NCBI GenBank assembly: GCA_038252255.1
Contig: JBBSAM010000010.1
Location: 1-64,000 of the forward strand
Length of the DNA: 64,000 nucleotides
Source: Chersky-806 sp038252255
GTDB lineage: Bacteria > Actinomycetota > Acidimicrobiia > IMCC26256 > JAENVU01
Direction: 5' to 3'
The translations under genes were made by a program, and so were the position numbers. This document shows, in pieces, positions 41,149-49,948 of the stretch (positions are counted from its first letter, which is position 1; every line of letters starts with the position of its first letter). Below the pieces are notes generated by a model that was not told the origin of the DNA, ran no database searches, and worked only from the letters and a program-made list of their open reading frames with translations.

Positions 41149-43440
41149 CTACTCGAAGGCGGCGCCCATCTCTCGGAGCATGTCCATCATGCGCGCCGGC
41201 GCGTCCGGGCCCGGCTCCCCCGGCGTGTACGTCACCGAGCGCAGCGCGCCCGTGTACGGGAACGTGCCGAAGCGCTCGTAGATCTCCCACGACACCGGAG
41301 AGCGACGGTCGATTCCCACGTCGATGCCCTCGAAGGGCGCCATCCCGAACAGCATCGGGACCCCGGCCCGGGTCGCCCGATCCTCACCGTCGACCCGCAG
41401 GGTGAGCTCCCACTGCTGCCCACCCGTCGCGCGCAGGTCGGCCTCCACCTTCTCCACCCCGTCCGGCATCGGCCCGCCCGAGACCGTCAGCATCCCGCCG
41501 CGCCCGTTGTTGTGGACGAAGAACAGCTCGCCGTCGAGGACGTACAGCGCGTAGCCCGCCCCCTGATCGCCGTGGGCGACGAGCATCCCCTGGTCGGCCG
41601 AGTGATGGTCGAGGTCCACGGTGATCGTCACCGACCGGAACCAGAGCAGCTGCACGGACCGCCACCGCTCGAGCGTCGGGGTGCCGCGCCAGATGGTCAC
41701 CGGCTCGCCGTAGACCGCGCTGCGCTCGGGACGTTGCAGGTACTTGATGCTGCTGCCCTCGTCGAGGGGGTAGAGGTGATCGGCCCAGGCCCCCTCCTCC
41801 CACGCCGCCGCGAGCTCGCGCACGCGCTCGGGTTCGGTGGCCGCGAGGTTGCGCAGCTCCGTCGGGTCCTCAGCCAGGTGGTAGAGCTCCCATTCCTCGT
41901 CCGTGAACGGGGTGAGCGGCTGGTGCAGCGTGACCAGCTCCCAGCCGTCGCGATACAAGCCGCGGTGCCCGTTGCACTCGGAGATCTGCTCCCGGTGCGC
42001 GCTCGGTGCATCCGCATCGCGCAGCGTCGCCGCGAAGCTGGTGCCATCGATCTCGGCGAGCAGAACCCCGTTGCGCTCCGCCGGCCGCTCGACACCGATG
42101 AGCTCGAGCAGGGTCGGCAACAGATCCGTGACGTGCGCGTACTGCGTACGGATCGCGCCGCGCTCCGCCAGCCCCGCGGGCCAGGAGAAGCAGAACGGCA
42201 CCGAGTGGCCACCCTGATGCGTGTTGATCTTGTAGAGCCGGAACGGGGTGCCCGAGGCCATGGCCCAGCCGCGGGGGTAGTGCGGTGTCGTGCGTGGGCC
42301 ACCGATGTCGTCGAGACGGGCATAGTCCGCGTCGAGATCGTCACCCTGGAGCAGGTGCACGTAGTACGCGGTCGTACCCGTGACCTCGCCCTCGCGGGAG
42401 GCACCGTTGTCGGAGAGGAATACGATGATCGTGTTGTCGAGCTCACCCAGCTCTTCGAGCGCGCCGACCAACCGGCCGAGGTTCTGGTCGATGCGGTCGA
42501 CCATCGCCGCGTAGACCTCCATGTGGCGGGCGAAGAGCTCCCGCTCCCGCGCGTCGAGCTCCTCCCAGGGCCGGACGTCGTGGTTCGCCTCGGTGTTCCG
42601 CGGCGGCAGCTCGAGCCCGTCGGGGACGATCCCCAGCTCGCGCTGGCGGGCGAACCGCTCGTCGCGCAGCTGGTCCCAGCCGCCGTCGTACCGGCCCCGG
42701 TACTTCGCGATGTCCTCCGGTCGGGCGTGGAGCGGGGCGTGCACCGCCCCGTGGGCGAAGTAGCAGAAGAACGGCTGCTCGGGATTGCTCGCCTTGCGCT
42801 CGCGGATCATCGAGATCGCGTGGTCGGTGAGATCGTCGGTGAAGTAGTAGTCGTCCGGGTAGCGGTCGACCTCGACGAGGTGGTTGTCCTCGACGATGCG
42901 ATGCGGCTGATGCAGGTTCGTGAACGCGTCGAGGATCCCGTAGAAGTGCTCGAAGCCGCGTTGGCACGGCCACGAGTGCTGCGGGCCCGCGGCGGAGCAG
43001 TCCGAGTCCTTGGCCAGATGCCACTTCCCCACCATCATCGTGGCGTAGCCGGCCTGGTCGCGCAGGATCTCCGCGATCGTGGCCGCGTCCGGGCCGAGCT
43101 CCATCGCGTACCCGGGGAAGCCCGGGTCGAGGTGCGCGACCGTGCCGAACCCGGCGCGGTGCGGTTCGAGCCCGGTGAGCAACGACGCGCGCGTCGGCGA
43201 GCACATCGGCGCGGTGTGGAAGTTCGTGCTCCGGATGCCGCGCGCCGCGAGTGCATCGAGATTCGGGGTGTCGATCTCGGAGCCGTAGCACCCGAGGTCC
43301 GCGAACCCCAGGTCGTCTGCGAGCATCACGACGACGTTCGGCGCGCCGGGCGGTGGCTCCGGACGCGCCGGCCACGCACCCTGCGACCCTGCGAACGTAC
43401 GACCCACGTGACCTTCGAATCCCGGATAGGTGCGCGTCAT
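41149..43440 (-). CDS. type I sulfatase (arylsulfatase family)
   Basis: The 763-residue enzyme should hydrolyse a sulfate ester. It begins with the metal-binding VVMLADDLGFADLGCYG, has the formylglycine motif CSPTRASLLTG with the modified cysteine at residue 80, then GKWHLAKDS and FLSDNGASREG with further metal ligands. The C-terminal 200 residues form an extra beta-rich domain. No signal peptide is seen, so it may be cytoplasmic or exported another way. A formylglycine-generating enzyme is needed but not in the window. It interrupts the usual priA-fmt neighbourhood together with def. Confidence 0.93.
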   Translation of the reverse strand: MTRTYPGFEGHVGRTFAGSQGAWPARPEPPPGAPNVVVMLADDLGFADLGCYGSEIDTPNLDALAARGIRSTNFHTAPMCSPTRASLLTGLEPHRAGFGTVAHLDPGFPGYAMELGPDAATIAEILRDQAGYATMMVGKWHLAKDSDCSAAGPQHSWPCQRGFEHFYGILDAFTNLHQPHRIVEDNHLVEVDRYPDDYYFTDDLTDHAISMIRERKASNPEQPFFCYFAHGAVHAPLHARPEDIAKYRGRYDGGWDQLRDERFARQRELGIVPDGLELPPRNTEANHDVRPWEELDARERELFARHMEVYAAMVDRIDQNLGRLVGALEELGELDNTIIVFLSDNGASREGEVTGTTAYYVHLLQGDDLDADYARLDDIGGPRTTPHYPRGWAMASGTPFRLYKINTHQGGHSVPFCFSWPAGLAERGAIRTQYAHVTDLLPTLLELIGVERPAERNGVLLAEIDGTSFAATLRDADAPSAHREQISECNGHRGLYRDGWELVTLHQPLTPFTDEEWELYHLAEDPTELRNLAATEPERVRELAAAWEEGAWADHLYPLDEGSSIKYLQRPERSAVYGEPVTIWRGTPTLERWRSVQLLWFRSVTITVDLDHHSADQGMLVAHGDQGAGYALYVLDGELFFVHNNGRGGMLTVSGGPMPDGVEKVEADLRATGGQQWELTLRVDGEDRATRAGVPMLFGMAPFEGIDVGIDRRSPVSWEIYERFGTFPYTGALRSVTYTPGEPGPDAPARMMDMLREMGAAFE

Positions 43441-43461
43441 CCCGTGCTGCCTAGCAGATCC

Positions 43462-45255
43462 TCAGACGCGCAGTGGGTCCACCGCGATCCGCAGCCGGCC
43501 CTCGGCCCGGGCGGGCGGCGCGGTCGCGGCCAATGCCGTGCAGAGCACGTCGACATCGGGCGCGCGCAGGAGCGCCTGGAGCCCGGTCGCGGCACCGGTC
43601 GGCCCGAAGACGTCGATCGCCGGGAAGGCGCGGATGCCCTCGAGCAGCGTGGTGACCGCGGTGTCCACGCCCCGCACCTCGGCCAGCGCACCGAACGGCG
43701 GGTAGCCGAGCGCCTCGCGGCGCGGCAGCTCCGCGTCGGCCACCACGGTCGGGTCCGCCCGCCGCGCCGCTTCCAGGACCTCGTGGTCCGGTAGGCGCGT
43801 CTGCACGAGCAACCGCCCGCCCGCCGCGCGCGGTCCGAGCCGGCGCGCCGCGCGCACCAGCAGCCCGAGCGCTTGCTCCGCCGCCCGATACCGCGGCGCG
43901 AGCAGCTCCTGGTCGAAGTCGAGGAACGCGACGAGCCCGAGCCGCGGACCCGGAGGGAGCCGGTACAGCACGGCTTCGGTACCGACGAACACCTGACCCG
44001 CAGCGGGCACTTCCGTCGACGCGTCGACCTCCACGACCTCCGCCCGCGGCAGCAGCGCCGCCATGTCGTCGCGCACCCGCGCGACGCCCGGCCGGAGTGC
44101 CTTCATGCGGGTCGCATGGCAATGCAGGCAGACCATGGGCCGTTCGAGCCCGCAGCCGGCGCATTGCAGCTGGTGCGCCTCGGTCTCACTGACGAACGCA
44201 CCGCACCGTTCGCATCGGGCCAGCTCGTTGCACGTGACACACGCGAGGAGCCGGGCGCGCCCGCGCCGGTTGAGCAGGCAGGCCGCGCGCTCGCCGCGGT
44301 CGATCACCTGGTGCAGTGCGGTGGCCAGGGCCTGGGTGAGCAGCCCCGTGCCCGGAGGATCGTCGCGGGGATCGACGACTTCGACGATCGGCCAGCCGGC
44401 GCGCTCGACCGACCGCTCGGGCCGGATCGGCAAACCCCCGATGGCCCGCGCCTCCAGGGTGGGTGCCGCGCTCACGAGCGTCAGGGCCGCCCCCGCCCGC
44501 CGTGCCCGTTCGACCGCGACGTCGCGCCCGTTCCAGGTCGGGGTCCGCTCTTCCTGGAGTGCCTCGTCCCCCTCGTCCAGCACGACCACCGCGGCAAGGT
44601 CCGGCACCGGCGCCCACACCGCGGTCCGGCCCCCGACCACGACACACCGCCCGGCGCGGGCCTCGGCCCAGGCGCGGGAGCGCTGCGCATCCGTCTCGCT
44701 CCCGTGCAGCTCGAGCATGCGATGCCCGTCGCGCTCGAGCCGCTTCCGCAGCGCGCCGAGCCGCGCGGCCTCGGACACGATCACGAGCGTCGAGCCCGTC
44801 GCCGCGACCCGATCGGCGACGAGGTCGCGTCGATCCCCCGCGGGCGGCCACGCCAACAGCTCCGGAGCGGGAGCCGCGGCGGGCACGAAGCGCGGAGGTT
44901 GGAGCGACCCGGGAGACCGGACCGCGTTCGGCGGCGACGCCGCCCGGAGCAGGTGGGCGAGCGGCCCCGCCCACCGCCACGCCGCCCATTCGCAGAGGTC
45001 CATGACGTCGGCGGGCGGCCCCGCGCCGACCACCTTGGCCAACGGCAGCAGGCGCTCGGAGGCGGTCTCCGGTTCGACGCCGTCCGCCACCACCCACCCC
45101 CGGACCCGGCGACCGGCGAGCGGCACGCGCACGAGCGTGCCGACCGTGACCGCGCCGGCCATCGCCTCGGGCACGAGGTAGTCGAACGTGCGATCCAGGG
45201 CCGGGACGTCCGGGCGGACCCGGCAGACCCGCGTCGCCACCAACGTTCTCGGCAC
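43462..45255 (-). CDS. priA: primosomal protein PriA, degenerate helicase type
   Basis: PriA restarts stalled replication forks. The protein (about 597 residues from this start) has the N-terminal DNA-binding domain (LDRTFDYLVPEAMAGAVTVGTLVRVPLAGRRVRGWV) and eight zinc cysteines (CVTCNELARCERCG, CAGCG, CLHCHA). The helicase core is decayed: the Walker A position reads ATGSTLVIVS without GKT, and the DEAH box is LDEGDEAL. Loss of helicase motifs is known for actinobacterial PriA. The start is unsure: TTG 45261, GTG 45255 and GTG 45240 are candidates, and the first two lie inside a strong hairpin. Confidence 0.88.
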   Translation of the reverse strand: MPRTLVATRVCRVRPDVPALDRTFDYLVPEAMAGAVTVGTLVRVPLAGRRVRGWVVADGVEPETASERLLPLAKVVGAGPPADVMDLCEWAAWRWAGPLAHLLRAASPPNAVRSPGSLQPPRFVPAAAPAPELLAWPPAGDRRDLVADRVAATGSTLVIVSEAARLGALRKRLERDGHRMLELHGSETDAQRSRAWAEARAGRCVVVGGRTAVWAPVPDLAAVVVLDEGDEALQEERTPTWNGRDVAVERARRAGAALTLVSAAPTLEARAIGGLPIRPERSVERAGWPIVEVVDPRDDPPGTGLLTQALATALHQVIDRGERAACLLNRRGRARLLACVTCNELARCERCGAFVSETEAHQLQCAGCGLERPMVCLHCHATRMKALRPGVARVRDDMAALLPRAEVVEVDASTEVPAAGQVFVGTEAVLYRLPPGPRLGLVAFLDFDQELLAPRYRAAEQALGLLVRAARRLGPRAAGGRLLVQTRLPDHEVLEAARRADPTVVADAELPRREALGYPPFGALAEVRGVDTAVTTLLEGIRAFPAIDVFGPTGAATGLQALLRAPDVDVLCTALAATAPPARAEGRLRIAVDPLRV

Positions 45256-45292
45256 GTTCAAGCCGCCCAGCCCGGCTTCAGCGTGCCGAGAA
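45246..45292 (-). repeat. large hairpin at the metK-priA junction
   Basis: Arms of 11 bases (TTCTCGGCACG / CGTGCCGAGAA) enclose a 3+3 internal loop and a further 6-base stem (AAGCCG / CGGCTT) with a 7-base loop. It starts 14 bases after the metK stop and covers two of the possible priA start codons. Confidence 0.75.
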
Positions 45293-45306
45293 GGGTGGGT
45301 TCCGTG

Positions 45307-46500
45307 TCAGGCCTGTGCTTCGGCGGCCTTGCGAAAGCTGTCCGCGTGGTCGGTGCGCTCCCAGGTGAAGTCGGGGTCCGGCCGGCCGAAGTGACCGTAC
45401 GCCGCCGTCTTCTGGTAGATCGGCCGCCGCAGGTCGAGCCGCTCGATGATCGCGGCCGGGCGCAGGTCGAAGTGCTCCTGGACGAGGGCCGAGAGCTTCA
45501 GCGGGTCGATCTCCGAGGTGCCGAAGGTCTCAACCATCACCGACACCGGGTGCGCGACGCCGATCGCGTACGCGACCTGCACCTCGCACCGCTTCGCCAC
45601 GCCGGACGCCACGACGTTCTTCGCCACGTGGCGCACCGCGTACGCGGCGGAGCGGTCCACCTTCGTCGGGTCCTTGCCGCTGAACGCTCCACCACCGTGA
45701 CGGGCCATGCCCCCGTAGGTGTCGACGATGATCTTGCGGCCGGTCAGGCCACAGTCGGCGTGGGGCCCGCCGAGCTCGAAGCTGCCGGTCGGGTTGCAGA
45801 GCACCTCGAAGTCGTCGTCGGCGAACCGTGCCGGGAGCATCGGCCGGATGACGTGCTCGATGAGGTCGGGCTTGATCATCCCGTCGATGTCGATCCCGGG
45901 CGCGTGCTGGGTCGAGATCAGGACGCCGCGCAGCCGCTCGGGCCGGCCGTCGACGTACTCGACCGTGACCTGGGTCTTGCCGTCGGGCCGCAGGTACGGG
46001 AGCACACCGGCCTTACGGACCTCGGAGAGCTTCTTCGCCAAGCGGTGCGCGAGCCAGATCGGCATTGGCATCAGGTCTTCGGTGTCGTCGCAGGCGTAGC
46101 CGAACATCATTCCCTGATCCCCGGCGCCCACCTCGTCGTAGTGGTCACCCGTCCCGGCCCGCTGCTCGACCGCCTTGTCGACACCCATCGCGATGTCCGG
46201 CGACTGCTCGTCGATCGAGGTGATCACGCCGCAGGTGTGGCCGTCGAAGCCGAACGACTCACGGTCGTAGCCGATGGCGTTGACCGTGTCCCGCACGACC
46301 CGCGGGATGTCCACGTACGCCTGGGTGCTGATCTCGCCCGCGACCACGACCAGGCCGGTCGTGACCAGGGTCTCGCACGCAACCCGGCTGTTCGGGTCCT
46401 CGGCGAAGATCGCGTCGAGGACCGAATCGGAGATCTGGTCGCACATCTTGTCCGGATGACCCTCGGTGACCGATTCCGAGGTGAACGGATACGAGCTCAC
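45307..46500 (-). CDS. metK: S-adenosylmethionine synthetase
   Basis: MetK makes S-adenosylmethionine from ATP and methionine. The 397-residue protein has SVTEGHPDKMCDQISD, GAGDQGMMFGYA and the phosphate loop GGGAFSGKDPTKVDRS. The GTG at 46500 has AGGGAG 5 bases upstream. It is 64 bases downstream of coaBC and I see no SAM riboswitch in that gap. Confidence 0.97.
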   Translation of the reverse strand: MSSYPFTSESVTEGHPDKMCDQISDSVLDAIFAEDPNSRVACETLVTTGLVVVAGEISTQAYVDIPRVVRDTVNAIGYDRESFGFDGHTCGVITSIDEQSPDIAMGVDKAVEQRAGTGDHYDEVGAGDQGMMFGYACDDTEDLMPMPIWLAHRLAKKLSEVRKAGVLPYLRPDGKTQVTVEYVDGRPERLRGVLISTQHAPGIDIDGMIKPDLIEHVIRPMLPARFADDDFEVLCNPTGSFELGGPHADCGLTGRKIIVDTYGGMARHGGGAFSGKDPTKVDRSAAYAVRHVAKNVVASGVAKRCEVQVAYAIGVAHPVSVMVETFGTSEIDPLKLSALVQEHFDLRPAAIIERLDLRRPIYQKTAAYGHFGRPDPDFTWERTDHADSFRKAAEAQA

Positions 46501-46564
46501 GAGCGCTCCCTCATGTTGATGTTCTGGCTTCCACGATCCCTGGAGGGCGGATGATCGGCGGTTG

Positions 46565-47824
46565 TCACTTGGCGCCCTCCAGCGGTCCGAGATCTCTGGT
46601 GTCACGACCGAGCCGGGATGCCACCCGGTCCAGGATCACCCCGGCGAGCGCCGCCTTGCTCAGCAGCGGTGTCTCCTCGACGGAGCCCGAGGAGTCAAGC
46701 AGCACGGCCCGGTTCGTGTCGACTTCGAAGCCGGCATCCGGCGCGCTCACGTCGTTCGCCACGATCAGATCCAGCCGCTTCGCGGCCAGCTTCTCGGCCG
46801 CGTGCTCGCGCAGCCGCTCCGTCTCGGCCGCGAACCCGACGAGCAGCTGCGACGTCTTGCCCGCGCCGAGCGCGCCGAGGATATCGGGCGTCGGCTCGAG
46901 CACGATCTCGGGGATCCCGTCACGCTTCTTGAGCTTCTCGGGCGCGATCGCCTTGGGCCGGAAGTCGGCCACCGCGGCCGCCATCACGACGACATCCGAT
47001 TCCGGGAACCGGGCCAGCACCTCGCGGTGCATGTCCTCGGCCGATTCGACCCTCACGATCTCCATCGCGCCGGCATCGCCGGCGTCGGACCCGGGCGGGA
47101 CCTGCGTGCTCACGAGCGTCACCGCGGCGCCCCGGGTGGCGGCGACCTCGGCGATCGCGAAGCCCATCTTCCCGGACGACCGGTTGCCGACGAACCGCAC
47201 CGGATCGATCGCCTCGCGGGTGCCGCCCGCAGTCACCAGGACCCGCACGCCGGCCAGGTCGCGCCCGCGGCTCAACACCCCGGCGGCGGCCGCCACGATC
47301 CGGGCCGGGTCGGCCAGCCGCCCGGCGCCGACGTCGCCGCCGGCCAGGCGGCCCGACTCGGGATCGACCACGAAGACGCCGCGGCGCCGCAGGGTCGCGA
47401 GGTTCTCCTGCACCGCCGGGTGCTCCCACATCTCGGTGTGCATCGCCGGGGCGACGAGCACGGGGGCCCGGGTGGCCAGGATCGTGGCCGTGAGCAGATC
47501 GTCGGAGATCCCGGCCGCGTACTTCCCGAGCAGCTTCGCGGTCGCCGGGGCCACGATGACCAGGTCCGCCGACTGGCCGAGCCGGGTGTGGGGAATCGGG
47601 TCGGGACCGTCGAACAAGGAGGTGCGGGCCGGCTCGGACGCCAGCGCGGAGAACGTCACCGCGCCGATGAAGCGGGTTGCGTCCTCGGTGAGGACCGGGC
47701 TGACGTGGGCTCCCCCGTCGACCAGGCGGCGGCAGACCTCGACCGCCTTGTAGGCCGCGATCCCGCCGGCCACCCCGAGCACCACTCGCCGGCCCCGGAG
47801 CGCCGCGAGCTCGGCAGACGGCAC
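46565..47824 (-). CDS. coaBC: phosphopantothenoylcysteine synthetase/decarboxylase
   Basis: This bifunctional coenzyme A enzyme couples phosphopantothenate to cysteine and decarboxylates the product. The N-terminal flavoprotein half (CoaC) has GVAGGIAAYKAVE and APAMHTEMWEHPAVQ; the C-terminal half (CoaB) has VTAGGTREAIDPVRFVGNRSSGKMG and AAAVADFRPK. The 419-residue length is usual. GTG 47824 starts 7 bases after rpoZ. Confidence 0.96.
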   Translation of the reverse strand: MPSAELAALRGRRVVLGVAGGIAAYKAVEVCRRLVDGGAHVSPVLTEDATRFIGAVTFSALASEPARTSLFDGPDPIPHTRLGQSADLVIVAPATAKLLGKYAAGISDDLLTATILATRAPVLVAPAMHTEMWEHPAVQENLATLRRRGVFVVDPESGRLAGGDVGAGRLADPARIVAAAAGVLSRGRDLAGVRVLVTAGGTREAIDPVRFVGNRSSGKMGFAIAEVAATRGAAVTLVSTQVPPGSDAGDAGAMEIVRVESAEDMHREVLARFPESDVVVMAAAVADFRPKAIAPEKLKKRDGIPEIVLEPTPDILGALGAGKTSQLLVGFAAETERLREHAAEKLAAKRLDLIVANDVSAPDAGFEVDTNRAVLLDSSGSVEETPLLSKAALAGVILDRVASRLGRDTRDLGPLEGAK

Positions 47825-47831
47825 GTTGCTC

Positions 47832-48137
47832 CTAGCCGGCGTCGTCAGCCGGGGTGTCGGCGGACGTCTCGCCGTCGGCCTCGGCCTCTTCGACGGGCTC
47901 CGCCTTCACGATCTTGCCGACCTCGATCTCCTCGAGCGCGATCGAGAGGGGCTTGCGCGACACCGACGTGACCTGGGGCGGCACGATCTTGCCGAGCCCC
48001 TCGCCGAGCTGGTTGTAGTAGTCGTTGATCTCGCGCGCCCGGCGCGCGGCCAGGGTCACCAGCGTGAACCGGGAGTTCTCGCGACTGAGCAACCTCTCGA
48101 TGCGAGGCTCCATGAGCGATGCGCGTCGTTCGGCCAT
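47832..48137 (-). CDS. rpoZ: RNA polymerase omega subunit
   Basis: Omega helps assemble RNA polymerase and binds ppGpp in some bacteria. The 101-residue protein has the conserved helix region ENSRFTLVTLAARRAREINDYYNQLGEG and an acidic C-terminal tail (EEAEADGETSADTPADDAG). ATG 48137 is used; ATG 48113, giving MEPRIERLL, is equally likely by family comparison. Its position after gmk and before coaBC is classical. Confidence 0.92.
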   Translation of the reverse strand: MAERRASLMEPRIERLLSRENSRFTLVTLAARRAREINDYYNQLGEGLGKIVPPQVTSVSRKPLSIALEEIEVGKIVKAEPVEEAEADGETSADTPADDAG

Positions 48138-48180
48138 GCGGTGCTGTGCTCCCGGTCGTCGAGGTGGCGGCGCTCTCGCG

Positions 48181-48810
48181 TCAGGACCCTGATCCTGAGC
48201 GGCGGCGACCAGCCAGGATAGCAGCGACCTGGTCAACCGCTGCATCCACGTCGTCGTTGACCACGATCGCGTCGAACCGGTCCGCCAGGGCCTCTTCCGC
48301 CTCCGCCTGGGCGATGCGACGGGCCAGCTGCTCCTCGTCGTCCGAATCGCGGGTGACGAGCCGCTCGCGCTGCACCGCACGCGACGGGGCCTGCAGGAAC
48401 ACGAGCAGCGCGTCCGGGATCTGCTCCCGGATCGCCATCGCCCCCTGGACATCGACCTCCATGAGGACGTCCCGGCCCGCCGCGAGGGCCGCCTCGACCG
48501 GCTCGCGGGGTGTGCCCTTCAGCTGGCCGTAGACCTCGAACGACTCGAGGAACCCACCGGAATCGCGCCGGGCCAGAAACTCGTCGCGATCGATGAAGCG
48601 GTAGTCGATGCCGTCGACCTCACCCGGACGCGGGTCGCGGGTGGTGGCCGAGACGGACCATGTGAGCTCCGGGTCGCGATCCAGGAGCTGCTTCCCGATC
48701 GTCCCCTTGCCCACCCCCGAGGGTCCGGCCAGGACGAGCAGGATCCCGGCGTTCCGGGTCGCTCCGGCCTCTGCACTTCGTGCCCGCGCCGGCCTGGGCT
48801 CGTGCTCCAC
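48181..48810 (-). CDS. gmk: guanylate kinase
   Basis: Gmk phosphorylates GMP to GDP. The 209-residue protein has the P-loop LAGPSGVGKGTIGKQL, the GMP-binding TTRDPRPGEVDGIDYRF and EVDVQGAMAIREQ. The first 20 residues are extra and probably disordered. The GTG at 48810 directly follows the mihF stop codon. Confidence 0.96.
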   Translation of the reverse strand: MEHEPRPARARSAEAGATRNAGILLVLAGPSGVGKGTIGKQLLDRDPELTWSVSATTRDPRPGEVDGIDYRFIDRDEFLARRDSGGFLESFEVYGQLKGTPREPVEAALAAGRDVLMEVDVQGAMAIREQIPDALLVFLQAPSRAVQRERLVTRDSDDEEQLARRIAQAEAEEALADRFDAIVVNDDVDAAVDQVAAILAGRRRSGSGS

Positions 48811-49131
48811 CTATTGCTTCGGGAACGCCTCGAGCAGCGCAGCGCGCTGCTTGGTGCCCAGGCCGCGCAGCCGCCGGCTCTCGCTGATGTCGAGATCCGA
48901 CATGATGCGCCGGGCGCGGACCTTGCCGACACCGGGCAGGGACTCGAGGACGCTGACGACCTTCAGCTTCGCCAGCATCTCGTCGGCGTCACTCTGATCG
49001 AAGAGGTCGCGCAGGCTGAGCCGGTTGAGCTTGAGCCTGGCCTTGACCTCCGCCCGCACCCGGCGCGCTTCCGCAGCTTTCTGGAGCGCAGCCTGGCGCT
49101 GCTCGGTGGTGAGCGTCGGCGGGAGCGGCAT
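48811..49131 (-). CDS. mihF: actinobacterial integration host factor
   Basis: This 106-residue nucleoid protein bends DNA and is unique to actinobacteria; it is unrelated to enteric IHF. The sequence has the family blocks LTTEQRQAALQKAAEARRVRAEVKARLK, DEMLAKLKVVSVLESLPGVGKVRARRIM and a C-terminal helix ending RGLGTKQRAALLEAF, with the helix-two-turn-helix VGKVRARRIM. ATG 49131 has a 106-base upstream gap with its own -10 box, so it begins the mihF-gmk-rpoZ transcript. Confidence 0.95.
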   Translation of the reverse strand: MPLPPTLTTEQRQAALQKAAEARRVRAEVKARLKLNRLSLRDLFDQSDADEMLAKLKVVSVLESLPGVGKVRARRIMSDLDISESRRLRGLGTKQRAALLEAFPKQ

Positions 49132-49194
49132 TGTGGGGCAACCTCCGAGGGCGTCCGGACGCGCCGGACGCGAGGTAGACGAGAACGAGCGCCG

Positions 49195-49200
49195 AGTATA
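49195..49200 (-). promoter_or_regulatory. -10 element of the mihF promoter
   Basis: On the minus strand TATACT lies 63 bases before the mihF start, preceded by TGCC. The leader between contains a GCGTCCGGACGC palindrome (49151-49162). No clear -35 is seen. Confidence 0.5.
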
Positions 49201-49237
49201 GGCAGGCGCTCCCGCCGCCGGTCGGGCCGGAGCGTCC

Positions 49238-49948
49238 TTATCCCTGGTCCGCGGCGAGCGCGACCGCGACTTCGTTCGCCGCGGACGCGGCTGCGGCTTG
49301 CGGATCGGGGGCCGCGGTGATCGTCCGAGCGAGCACGATCCAATCGGCACCGGCTGAAACGGCGCCTCCAGGCGTGGCGACGCGAGCCTGGTCGTTCGCA
49401 TCGTCGCCGCGCAGCCGAACCCCGGGAACCATCGTGCGCAGTCCCGCGACCACCGCCCGCGAGGCTTCGTGCGCACTGCACACAACACCGTCACAACCAG
49501 CCGCGCGGGCAATTGCGAGCCGTTCGGGAAACGCGCTCGCATCCGGCTCCGACGTCAGCACCGTGACGGCGAGCGTCACCGGGGGCGGTGCACCGATGTC
49601 CGCGGCGCCGGCGTGCGCGCCCTCGACGAACGCCCGCAGCATGGCCTCGCCACCCGCGGCATGCGCGTTCATGAAGTCGACGCCGTGACGGGCGTGGGCG
49701 CGCGCCGCGCGCTCCACCGTGTTCGGGATGTCGTGCAGCTTGAGGTCACAGAACACCCGGAAGCCCATCTCGTGCAGCCGGTCGAACGCGGCCGGACCCG
49801 CTTCGGCATAGAGCTCGTGACCGATCTTGGCCACGTCGAACCACGGCGCGACGAGCTTCGCGATCGCCTCGGCTTCGGCGAGCCCACCCACGTCAAGGCC
49901 CAACACCATCCGGTCGCGCACTTCGGCCGGGACTTCGGTGGTCATCAT
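49238..49948 (-). CDS. pyrF: orotidine-5'-phosphate decarboxylase
   Basis: PyrF makes UMP from OMP. The 236-residue TIM barrel has the catalytic D-x-K-x-x-D in VFCDLKLHDIPNTVERA, the N-terminal VLGLDVGG and the C-terminal loop RGDDANDQARVATPGGAVSAGADWIVLARTI region. ATG 49948 overlaps the pyrD stop (ATGATG, second ATG also possible). It is the last gene of the pyr operon. Confidence 0.96.
   Translation of the reverse strand: MMTTEVPAEVRDRMVLGLDVGGLAEAEAIAKLVAPWFDVAKIGHELYAEAGPAAFDRLHEMGFRVFCDLKLHDIPNTVERAARAHARHGVDFMNAHAAGGEAMLRAFVEGAHAGAADIGAPPPVTLAVTVLTSEPDASAFPERLAIARAAGCDGVVCSAHEASRAVVAGLRTMVPGVRLRGDDANDQARVATPGGAVSAGADWIVLARTITAAPDPQAAAASAANEVAVALAADQG

Noticed and set aside
43873..46554. 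893-codon open frame on the plus strand
   Set aside because: Antisense to priA and metK, with low-complexity Arg/Asp/Val-rich composition and no domain.
46501..46564. SAM riboswitch before metK
   Set aside because: The gap is only 64 bases and lacks the conserved aptamer cores.
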